DNA of 64,000 nucleotides. Source: Coprinopsis marcescibilis. Its lineage: Eukaryota; Basidiomycota; Agaricomycetes; Agaricales; Psathyrellaceae. Shown in pieces: positions 9,924-19,656 of this stretch. The notes below the pieces were generated by a model. That model had not been told where the DNA came from. It ran no database searches and was given only the letters and a program-made list of their open reading frames with translations. The position numbers and the translations under genes are program-made. Every line of letters begins with the position of its first letter. The stretch's first letter is position 1. The stretch spans positions 87,675 through 151,674 of the forward strand of contig ML210164.1 of assembly GCA_004369085.1 (NCBI GenBank), in the 5' to 3' direction.

Positions 9924-12900
9924 ATGTCGCGTTATCCAATGCAGAGCAATAACCGCAACCGCCAGAGCATTGCGGATATCGAGGAACAGCTCTTCACACT
10001 GTTCAATGGACACCCGGCGTCGCGTCTAAACGCACAGGGAGAGCCTTACATACCCGCCGACGCTCTAATCGACATACTCAAAGACTTTCCAGGCCTAGAC
10101 GATGGCGAACTCCTGCTTAGCCCCAGCGAAATGCAGCAATTTCGCGACCTGCTTGATTCCCACCAGGGATTGCAGTTATCACCTTCGATGCTCAGCAACT
10201 TCCTCGCAGCGAAGAGAAAAATGACGTCTTCCACCACCAACGAGTCTGGATCCCCTAGCGCAGACAGTCCGCCGCCGCTGCCGCCGAAAGATCGGGGGTC
10301 GCCGTCGGAACTCTTCGTTGACGGCGACGAGGATACGGACCATAGCTCGAGCAACGAGAGCAGCCACGGCAATTCATCCAGCCGACCTCCCTCACGTAGT
10401 GGGCCACAGACACCTTCAGCCCTCAAATCACCATTGGACGCAGAACGTCGACAACGATCTACCCCTCTCAACAGTGGAGGCCGACCCCCCTCCAGCTGGC
10501 CAAAACGACCGACACCCGCCAGTCGGCGCAAGAGTGACGCAGGCAACAGAAGCGATTCAGACGTAGGTCCATTTCCTTCTTTTTCGCTCCGTATGCAACG
10601 CGTCGATCGATCACTGACAACCAATATAATAGCCACTTGGGCCTTCCGCCTTTCGACGGAGCACAAGCCGACAGGGCAGCCATAGCCGCGGACCGAGCAA
10701 CCCCACATCGCCGACTCAGGGCTACATCGAACTAGGAGGCAACACCTTTGCAACGCCGTCTTCACCGACATATGGCAGCCGCCCGCCCTCGCGCCAACAT
10801 TCTGCAGGAGCAGGCCCGGGCTACGGCAGCAAGCACTACAGCATGGCCGACGGCTACTCCTCCCCTGAAGACGACGGCAACAACAACGCCACCGTACACG
10901 GCGGCAGCTTCCTCCGCAGCAAAAACCGCCGAAGGAGCTTGCAGCCTGAAGAAATCAACAGCTTGCACCAGAGCATAAACAGTATCCCGCTCCCCTCGTC
11001 TGGGGGCGGGCATGACTCGGACGAGGAGGATGAGAGTGCGGTGCTTGGGTTAGTCCAGCCTGACCTGGGGCTGAATACGACGATTGGCCAGAGGCTGTAT
11101 GCGATGCACCAGCACCGGCAGTTTACGTCGAGCGATGCGAGTTTGGCGGACTACGAGCGGATCGAGGCGTTGACGAAGCAGAACGAGGAACTGCATAGGA
11201 AACGACAGGAGTATGAGGATGTGCTGAACAAGAAGGTGGCGGAGCATGAAAACGAGTATGCAGAGTTGCAGGGCATAGTGGAGCAGGTCAAGGCTGAATT
11301 GACTGCCGCAAAAAGGGAGGAGAAGGAGCTTAGAGGAAAGGAAGTGGGTATTACGCGTTTTGGATTCGTATATGCGCCTTTGCTAATGCCCTGCCCCCGT
11401 TTTTAGCGACAGAGCTTGAACCAGATCACGGCTCTCGAGCAGGAACTGGTCAAGATCACCAAGCAACTCGACCAAGCGCGTGCCACCTATACGTCGCTGC
11501 AGAAGCAGTACCAGGAACAATGCACCGTTTCCGAAAAGTACCGAGGCGATCTACGTGCGCGCGAGGAGCGCATCCGAACGCTCACAGACGCGGCGCACTT
11601 GTCGGAGATTGAGATCAAGCGGCTCCACTCCAGCCAGGGCATCCTCGAGGACCGCATTAGCCACCTCGAGCGCGAGGTCGAGGAAGGCACCAACGCCTTT
11701 GTGCAGCTCGAGGAGCAAAAGCAGGAGAATTTGATGTTGAAGGAGACGATTGATAGGCTGCGGTATGATCTGGATGAGCTGCGGACTACACTTGCTGCTT
11801 CGAGTTCTGCGACGCCCAGTGGGCAGAACTCGAACCAGAACACGATCGCGAAGAGCTTGGGGGCAGAGTTGCTTGGGAAGGGGTGGATCTCGGATGGGGG
11901 AAATGGGGAGGGTGATTTGGATGTGGGTGGGTTGAAGGATGAGGAGAAGGATGAGGGGTTGTCTCCTGGGAATACCAGTGAGGATACTGCTGTTGAGGAG
12001 GAGGATGATACCGAAGGAGAGGAGGATGTCATCCAGACTATCATTACGCGCAAGAAGAGGGTGAGTTTCGTCTTCCCCGTCCCTTTTTCCACCTGTTTGC
12101 TGACGTAAATTGGTTCGGCTTGTAGAAGGTTGCTAGTAAAGCACAGATTGAGAAGACTCAGCAGAGGATATTCGAAGAGATGAAGGAGTATAGTGATACT
12201 GGGACCCAGTATGATCCTACACTCTTTGCGGTCAGCCGGTCTGCGCAGACTGCACCTGCCTATATAACCCCTATCACTCCCAAGCCTATCACCCTCGAGA
12301 CTGCACCTCCCCCACCACCTCCCGTCAAGCCAGAGAGCAAGGAAGCTCAAGTCCAGGTTGCGGAGGAGAAGGTGGTTGTCGTTGAGAGGGTCATGGGCGA
12401 GATGGAAATCCAGACGGATGTCCCCGAGGAGGAAGAGCCCAGTCGGAGTCCTTCACCGAATGCACAGCAGATGGAGAGCTTGGGGAGCAGTCTGGAGACT
12501 GTCGTCCCTGGGACACCCAAAGCCTCTACATCGACCATCAAGTCGTTGGCTCTGGGACTGGATGGAGAGGAAGACCTGCCGCCTGCGTATACCCCGAGTT
12601 TGGCGTCTGGGAGTGGGGAGGTGGAGTTGACGGAGAAGGAAAAGGGGTTGGCGGTGTGGATGTTGGGGAGGTGGCATAAGGGTATGAAGGAGTTTGTGTT
12701 TGGGAGTGAGGCAGAGGAGAGGGAGGATGGGTCTTCGTCGGATTCGTCGACATCTACGGCTACTGCAACTAGTGGTGGTCGTGCGTCGCGTGCGACTGTG
12801 ACTGGGAGGGATGGTCTTCCTTTGAAGCTCCAGGGGGTTGAAGGAGGTGTGTCGGAGGATCTGGTGAGGGAGTGGAAGAGGATCAAGGAGGAGCTTGGTG

Positions 12901-13499
12901 TAGAATGTTCGGTCATTGACGATATTGTGGAGAAGAGCGAGAAGATCAAAGCTCGGGACGACGATTCTGTCAACGCTGGCGGCAAAGAACGCAGACGGAG
13001 CCGACTGTTCAACATCTACAACACCTACGTCTTTGGCGGTGACAAGGACAGCACCGAGATGCGGCGGTCTAGGCGGACGACGTTTGCGACCTCGATTGCT
13101 GGGCAGGCCGTGATGATGCTGAGTGCGAGCACGCTGTTCTTTTTGGCGGTTGCGCCGTATGTGTTGCCGTTTGTGATGACGCCAGCGTATTACCATGAGA
13201 TGAGGGGGTATTTGAATGCGTATACGGGGATTGTGCCCGGGGGCGCGACTGTTTATGACCGGGCGGCGTGGGCGAGCTTCAACGGGCTTGCGGCTGCGAG
13301 TGAGGGGGTTGGCGGAATTGGAGGTGCGGGTGCGGGGACGGGGTGGGCGAGCTATGGATATGGGGGAGGGTTGGGTGGGGGGCATAGTTATAATGCGTAT
13401 GGGTATGCGCCTGGGGAGGATGTGGCGAGTGATGTGTGGGGCTTTTTGGGAAGGATTGGGGGTGGGGCTGTGAGGATTGCGAGGGGGTGGCCAACGTAG
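9924..13499 (+). CDS. Large coiled-coil protein with C-terminal membrane segment, unrecognised family
   Basis: Predicted 1125 residues from four exons: 9924-10562, 10633-11343, 11407-12060, 12126-13499, all GT-AG and phase 0. The N terminus (about 15-95) has an EF-hand-like acidic helix-loop-helix (ADIEEQLFTLF...DALIDILKDFPGLDDGELLL). A Ser/Pro-rich disordered stretch follows (about 100-270). From about residue 330 to 590 there is a long coiled coil (EALTKQNEELHRKRQEYE, QSLNQITALEQELVKITKQL, and so on). An acidic segment and a second short helical block come next. A hydrophobic segment VMMLSASTLFFLAVAPYVLP (about residue 990-1010) is followed by a Gly/Tyr-rich tail. The layout suggests a tail-anchored or single-pass organiser or tether. 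No enzyme motif is present, and I infer no specific function. Confidence 0.8.
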
Positions 13500-14420
13500 G
13501 TTGGTGATGGTGGTTTTGACTGTCTTTTTTCTGCTCCGACCGACCTTGCCCCTCTCTACCTTGCGGATTTTACCAAGACGCCTTGCTAGAACCTAGAATG
13601 CTTCGATTTCGCAACCGACCTTGATACCACCACCACCTCGAACATTCATTTCACTGATCCCGCCATAACCACCACTCTTCATGCACTGGCTTTCTGCGCG
13701 CGCACAAGTTTTTCGACCGTTTCATGACGCCCCTGCTCAATGTACATCACCCTGCATTCATCTACCCACTGCATTTTTATTGCGTATTCCCGACGCTTAA
13801 CAGTGTATACCTATCTCGCCTTTCTCGTTTGGGCCTTGGGCTTGAAGTTTGATGGTCAACGAGTTGGATCTCAGGCCTCAGGACCGGCCCCTGGACTTTT
13901 TGTGGTTATGACTCGCGTTAAACCCTAAGCCATGGAGGAAAACGTATGTTGTTGCTGATTGTGCAACTGACCGAAAATACGAAAATTTGACCCGCCTGTC
14001 GCTTATCACCCGGTAGTCTGGTTCTTCTCCCTCCCACCCCTCCGCTCATTAATTTCTTCGCGCCTACTCGGCTTATTCTCTGTCCTTACTATGCGTTTCT
14101 TTCCTGGATTTTTGTTGACGATAATTATTGCCTGTCTTTTGCGGGGTTCTTGTTCCTACTTGCGCTTACTGCACATTTTATATATACTATTATTCTATGT
14201 ACTATGCACACTTTCCTTTCTCTCTCACTCGCTGTCGCGTATTTTATGCTATTGTTATTGTTGCTGTGTTGTCTTCTGCACATTTGCACTTGTCTATCGT
14301 TATCTTTATTCAAGCTTTTTGTCCGTGGGTTTTGCTGAAGGATTACGTATTTTGCTTGATTGGTTGAGATATTTTTGGTCACGCCGCGCAACAATCCATT
14401 CGGTTTCTCAACCATCAAGC
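13500..14420. other. Intergenic; pyrimidine-rich 3' flank
   Basis: T/C-rich sequence after the coiled-coil gene. Hydrophobic frames near 14091-14423 arise from TTC/CTT-rich composition and show no family features. Its last 8 bases before 14421 are the left target duplication of the MITE. Confidence 0.55.
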
Positions 14421-15070
14421 TAGTGTTGCCGCCCGCTCCGCTTCGAGTGACTTAGTCATCGAGTCAAGTCGCTTGACTTGGGTTTGACTGAAGTCGCGAC
14501 TCGGATATATTTGGGCGACTCAGTCAACTCCGCTCGGCTTAACTCGGCTGATAAGTCGGTTGAGTGGGTTGAATGGTGGAGGGTTTTCCGGTTTGGGACC
14601 TGCCACGTCAACAGCCTTCCTTCCCCCTTTCCACCACACTGCGAACCGCCTATGGCCTTTGTATGGCCTGTAATGTATTCAGACTCCCTTCTTCCAACCG
14701 TACTGCGGACTACGATGGCAGGAACCTTGAGTCCGATCTTGTGGTTCGTGATTCTGTTCCAAATGATATCATTAGTTTCCGTTCCAGCTTGGCTTCATAA
14801 ATGCATCTTATAGACTGTAAACAACTGTGGTAGTCTGTATGTACATTGACACAATTAACCCTGGGCTGGCGCTGTTGCCCCAGCCATAAACCATTATTAT
14901 ACAGTTTTCTGTCCAAAAGCAGAAGTCAGTCAGTGACTGAGCGCGCTCGAAGTCGACTCCAGTGCAAGTCGATCCCGAGTCGAACCATTTAATTCGACTC
15001 AGGAGTCAAAAATAGCTTTGAGTCGGCGAAGCCGAGTCAAACCGAGCCGAGTTGAGCGGCGGTAACACTA
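14421..15070. mobile_element. Non-autonomous hAT-like MITE, 650 bp, with 8-bp target-site duplication
   Basis: The ends are inverted repeats: left TAGTGTTGCCGCCCGCTC, right complement TAGTGTTACCGCCGCTC, matching over about 17 bases with one substitution and one 1-base gap. The element is flanked by the same 8 bases, CATCAAGC, at 14413-14420 and 15071-15078. An 8-bp duplication plus TAGTGTTRCCGCC-like ends fits the hAT superfamily. Subterminal regions (about 14440-14580 and 14925-15055) are packed with short repeats of GAGTC/GACTC and AAGTCG in both orientations, like transposase-binding subterminal motifs. The 350-bp centre has no transposase frame, so mobilisation would need an enzyme from elsewhere. 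Confidence 0.85.
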
Positions 15071-15193
15071 CATCAAGCCACAAGTGCCCACGCTTGTCCC
15101 CCGCACCCCTCGTCATATAAACATCTAGAGACCTCCGATGGGTGACCCTAGATCCACATCGCCTCCCCTTTCATTAAGTCTTTCTACACTACC

Positions 15194-16222
15194 ATGTCAA
15201 CCGTGACGGAGTGCCCTCCATTCACATCGTATTGAATTCATTCTTCTCCCAGTTCTGCATCCTGTTGAGTTCTCATGACGCCATTCGTTCAGAAACCCGG
15301 ATATCACTGGTAAGACCCTCCATTGTCCCCTCCGAATGAGACGTTGTGCTTGAGGCCGTGGTTTTGTGGTGTAGGTTTGGGAGTTCGGCTGGCCATATAC
15401 GTCCAGATCATCTGCAACCGTAAGCAAACGACGGTGCTATCGACGCGACGTGATCTTGATTCAGATGATTTCCCGCAGTTGTTCTGGAATAGATTTCGCA
15501 AGAGGGAGGGGAGAGATCGACGCTCGTTGGGGCCTCCTCACTCTGAGCTTGTCGATGAGCATAAACGGGCTTGTCACCGCAGCCCAAGGGACACTCGGGC
15601 TCTTGACTGACGGCCCATGGAAGTCCTGGTCATTCCCGACATGGCAAGCGTCGGCAACCCAAACAACTTTTTCTTCTTCGCATACGTAGCTGCATCGGAC
15701 ACTGCGGAGGTCGTCAATCCCTTCAACTCCGTCGCCGGCACGATAATCCTGCCCCCCGTGCTCAACTGGCTACAGTCTATTGACATGCGCATTTGGGCTG
15801 TATGTAGCGCTCACCCTGTCGACCTTTGGATCGCGCCCAGAGTGCAACCAATACCTCATGTGGAGCAGCCCATCGAATATTGTTAGCTTGCAGAAGGGGC
15901 TAAAGGCCGGGTGGGCGATCCTCACCCTCTACTTCTGTGTGAGGACGTTGGGAGTTGCGGTGCGCAAACGGACTGGACGTGTCAACATCCCCCGCCATGC
16001 GAATGCTTTACAGGTGTCGTGGAAGACCCTTCTGCAGGCCAAGATGTTTCGAATGGGCGCCATGGTGTATATTATAGGTGTAAGTACTAGGATCAGTCCT
16101 GGCTCCTGGACTCATGCGGCGGCCGTATGCGCTTTGTATTCAACATGATCGAGAACTGATTAGAGTCTGTTTAGGCATCTATCTACATTGTGTACGCGAC
16201 GGAGAGGTCGTTGGAGCTCAAA
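15194..16222 (+). pseudogene. Copy A of the NPDITG-type membrane protein gene, frameshifted and 3'-truncated
   Basis: Homologous to the intact copy at 25718-27130. It keeps the start (MSTVTECPPFTS), the 17-nt second exon, the GVRLAIYVQ exon and the LLTLSLSMSI exon. The intron before the VLVIPD exon has been lost or shortened to a few bases with a frame change (around 15615). A 1-base deletion near 15783 shifts the frame inside the NWLQS block. It ends abruptly in its penultimate exon at about 16220, fused straight to copy B. An upstream CATATAA box at about 15114 is shared in sequence with other copies. Not expected to give a full product. Confidence 0.75.
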
Positions 16223-17467
16223 CATCCAGAAATCCAGATATCACCGGTGCGGATCCACATTCGTTCGTAAAAAGGGTCAGATTAGTTCATGTTTTTTTTT
16301 GCTTAGGTCTTGGGGTCCGGCTTTCGTTATACATCCAGATGTTCTGTAACCGTAAGCAAATATCAAGAATAACTACACTCGGCTGATGATTTTGACCCCC
16401 GTTTTCTGCCTCCAGTTGCGCATGAATACATCTCCACAGAAGGTATCATTACTGCTCGGTGGGGACTCCTCAGGCTAAGCTTGTCGATGAGCATCACTGG
16501 TCTCATTTCCGCAGCAGAAGGAACACTCAGCACTTTGGACGCATTGATTCTCGCACACGGTGAGTGAAAGCTGGCTTCACTTCCAGCACAGCAGCACTAA
16601 TGATAGCTTAATCAACCAACCCTCTTTTCCTATGGATTTCATCTGTACAGTCCTAGTCATCCCTGACGCATCAGGCGTCCTTAATACTAGAAACTACTAC
16701 TTTCTTGCATACATCCCAAAGGTTGACGACGGGGAAATGATGACCTTTCCCAACATCAAGGGGGGTGGCGCAGACACCCTCCTCCCCCTCTTCAACTGGC
16801 TGCAATCTGGATCAGCATGCGCATATGGCCTATATGTGGCGCGCACCCTGCATGCAACCAACACTTCAAGTGGAGCAGCCCGTCAGACATTGCTCGCCTC
16901 CAGAAAGGGCTCATGGGCGGCAGGGCAATCCTTGCCATATACTTCTGTTCAAGGATGCTGGGAGTTGCGGCTTACAGCTTCCAGGACATCTCTGCCTACG
17001 CACTTCCCGTCAAAGTGGCTGCTACACCGATCAAGAAAGGGACAGAGGACCCGCTTATTAAAAAGGTCGTCGCGCGTAGCATTGCTTTGACATATGTTCC
17101 CTGTGTTAGGCAACACTCTTATGTGGCACTTGCCATCTTCGTTACAGCCAGACATAACCAGAAAGCTAATCATATTCTCAGATATATATCTACATTGTGT
17201 ATACAACTGAGAAAACTTTGGAGCTCAACAACGCGCAACTTTTATTGGGATTGTCGTTCGGGTAGGTGAGTGATAGACTACAGTCTACCGTCACTAGTGC
17301 TGCCCTCGCTCTGCTGGGCAGCGGAACACATTTATAGGTAGTAGAGACAGAACTCATTACTGATGTTCTTCAAACCCCAGATCACTGTCATTGAAGTCCT
17401 CAAACTTTGCTCCAGGATCAAGTTCCGTTTGACACCATTTGCTTGGGATTGGCGCTATTTGGAGTAG
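16223..17467 (+). pseudogene. Copy B of the membrane protein gene, lacking exon 1 and frameshifted
   Basis: Begins inside intron 1, just before the 17-nt exon (16230-16246), so it has no start codon of its own. Exons with GVRLSLYIQMF, YISTEGIITARWG, VLVIPDASGVLNTRN and the C-terminal VLKLCSRIKFRLTPFAWDW (stop at 17465-17467) are all recognisable. A deletion of about 22 nt near 16850 changes the frame. Relative to the intact copy it also lacks five codons at the start of the last exon. Together with copy A it forms an A-B fusion made by a breakpoint at shared CAACA-like bases. Confidence 0.75.
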
Positions 17468-17635
17468 ACGACGGCATATATCGCCTTCGTATCGTATATA
17501 TACTACTATATCCACTCCCATACACTGTCCCTTAGGTATTAGTATGTGAGCTCACAACTGGCAATCGCGGCCGTTGATCCCCTTATCAACAGATCATCAA
17601 GCCGTTGGAGAGCTGATAATCAAGGACAGCGCGTT

Positions 17636-18080
17636 GGCGAGGCACCCACCCCACGCTTTTCAAACATCGGTCCCGGCGGCACATAATCAACATCAGATTC
17701 GTCCTGCGCGCCTATGTCACGCAACGTTTCCCTGATGGAGGTGGGGTACGCTATTTGCAAGACGCCCGAGCGTTCCTGCTCCAGCTCGCTCCTCGGCCGG
17801 CCATCCTGCTCGAACCACCGCGACCGCTCTTCAAACGCACCCCACCAAGGCTCAGGCAGCTGCCCCAGCATCTCCACCGTCTGCCTCAGCACATCCACCT
17901 CGCTGCCCAAAAACGCCTCGAACAGCGCACACCCAGCATGGTGCGGTGTACGTAGGAGGGTGGTGGGGAGTGGGCGGTGTAGGACTGCCCGAAATCGGCG
18001 AAGATGGTATGTTCGAGGAGCAGGCGGGGCGTGTCGCAGAGTCTGGGGTTGGGGATGGCGGCGACGAGCGCGGGGGGTGC
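17636..18080 (-). pseudogene. Remnant of SRPK-like kinase gene (C-terminal lobe, internally deleted)
   Basis: Strong similarity to the intact kinase at 23389-24779: blocks for ALVAAIPN, DTPRLLLEHTIFADFGQS, GSEVDVLRQTVEMLGQLPEP and RSELEQERSGVL. Roughly 95-100 nt spanning the activation-segment end and the next helix are missing near 17935, which also breaks the frame. The N-lobe, the catalytic HGD loop and the last helices are absent. At about 18085 the sequence switches directly to a membrane-gene fragment. It cannot encode an active kinase. Confidence 0.8.
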
Positions 18081-18089
18081 ACCCGAGTC

Positions 18090-18205
18090 GCTCCCCGTCC
18101 TCAACCGGCTACACCCTGCATTCATGCGTATTTGGCCTATATATAGCGTTGACACTGTCGACCTTTGGCCCGCGCCCGAAGTTGAGAAGAAGTACACAAA
18201 CTGGG
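18090..18205 (+). pseudogene. Short fragment of the membrane protein gene
   Basis: About 115 bp matching the NWLQS...FGLYVALTLSTFG exon of copy A (LPVLNRLHPAFMRIW, then VDLWPAPE in a shifted frame). It abuts the kinase remnant without a spacer, which marks a rearrangement junction. Confidence 0.65.
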
Positions 18206-18384
18206 CTGACTCAAACTGATTGTTGGATTGCAATTTATTGAATATGTACTTATTGGCTGCGATGTGGTATGTCTTTACGTGCAGTACAGACAGTTTGCTC
18301 GATGTTTCGAGCTGTTGTGGCATGTCACCAGTTTTTTATCAACCCGTTTAACACTTTATCGCTTATAAAGTACCCACGCTTGTC

Positions 18385-18605
18385 CAGGCACCTTGTGCAT
18401 CACGTCATATAAGCGCCCAGGGACCGCGTTTCAATGGCCACAAAGTCAAATCCAAACACGCTTAGACACAGATATAAAGGTTGAAGGAAGTGGTAAATAC
18501 CTATGTGCCACTGCGAGGGCTCCAGAAAGCACGAATACACAAGGCGGCAGTGGCAACAGAACTGCGCAGTGCGCGCTTAAAGTGCTGGTCTTGATTTAGT
18601 TGTGT
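18385..18605. repeat. Upstream block of the membrane gene module, copy 1
   Basis: Matches 25110-25325 with many substitutions and small gaps. Shared landmarks: GTCATATAAGCGCCCAGGGACCGC here versus GTCACATAAACGCCCAGAGACCGC there (first 20 bases: GTCATATAAGCGCCCAGGGA and GTCACATAAACGCCCAGAGA), GGGCTCCAGAAAGCAC, and a GTGCTGGT-TT-ATTTAGTTGT end. It shows that the duplicated unit included promoter-side DNA and not only coding exons. Confidence 0.7.
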
Positions 18606-18764
18606 CAAATGCACGACTACCCTGACAACTCCAGGCGCTGGGTGTGTCAGGCTTAGGCTATATTTGCTGTCGCGAGTGGAGTGGTAAAAACTCGTTGGCA
18701 GTACGATGCTTGTCAAGGCGGAAACGTGCGATGGGTACGTACATGCCGTGTTTCATGTTTGCTG

Positions 18765-19200
18765 AGGTCTGGAGTCCGACTTTCCTTATACATCCAATTT
18801 CTCTGCAAAAATAAGTAAATATCACAAATAGCGCGGCTTGATGATCTTGAACCCCCGTTTGGGCCTCCAGTTGCGCTGGAATTAATTTCTCAAGAGGGAG
18901 AGATTGGCGCACTTGTCAATGAGCATCACTGGTCTCATCTCCGCAGCAGAAGGCACGCTCAGCACCCTGGACGCATTGGTTCTTGCACACAGTAAGTAAA
19001 ATTTAGATTTATTCCAACACAGCAGCACTAGCTTGCTCAACCACCCCTCTTCCATCCTCATGCATTTCATCTGAACAGTCTTGGTCATCCCTGACGTAGC
19101 AAGCCTCCTCAGCCCAAGAAACTGCCTCTTTCTTGCATACGTCCCAGACCTTGAAGGCAACATGCAGCAGGGCGGCGCAGGCAGAAATGCTATGTACATA
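18765..19200 (+). pseudogene. Copy C of the membrane protein gene, heavily decayed
   Basis: Recognisable exons: a GVRLSLYIQ-type exon with a 1-base deletion (about 18764-18805), a SMSITGLISAAEGTLSTLD exon missing the ARWGLLTLS segment (about 18870-18990), and a VLVIPDVASLL...NCLFLAYVPD exon (19080-19180) that runs out near 19200. No start exon and no C-terminal exons. It lies directly upstream of the DUF2235-WD40 gene. Confidence 0.7.
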
Positions 19201-19656
19201 CTTAGCCATCAAACGACCACCCGCCTAATCACAGCGGTGCCTGTGCCTTTGGATTGGTTCATCATTAAAATTCCTGAAAATCCGGACGACTGTTGACATG
19301 GTTTTACCCAGAGTAACACAAGGCCCCGCACATATTGGGCGCGATAATAATCTGGCAGTTTGACACGTCCTTAGGCACGATCATAGAAATTTTAAGCGCC
19401 TTCCAGGTATCAGGCAAAGAACAGATGCAATGGGTGCGTCAGTTCACAGTGCTCCACTTGCACCTGACGGCGAAAGTTCTCCGAAGCTCAGTCATACTCT
19501 CATATTTTTAGCAAGGGTTGTTTGAGAAATGCGGTTACATCGCACCCTTCAAGCGCCGACAAAAACAAAGGTTTAAAAAGGACACTTGGGAGTGAAGGAT
19601 GCTGCAGCCCCTCATTTTCCTTCCCTTAACAAAGCTTCCCCTGTAATACCTTTCCC
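19201..19656. other. Intergenic upstream of the DUF2235-WD40 gene
   Basis: No gene seen. Promoter region of the downstream gene by position. It begins where the copy C similarity ends. Confidence 0.5.

Noticed and set aside
12347..13385. Long minus-strand frames opposite the coiled-coil gene
   Set aside because: Antisense of GC-rich coding DNA; composition-driven and without motifs.
14091..14423. A hydrophobic 110-residue frame resembling a membrane protein
   Set aside because: Produced by a T/C-rich 3' flank; three overlapping frames are all open and similarly hydrophobic.
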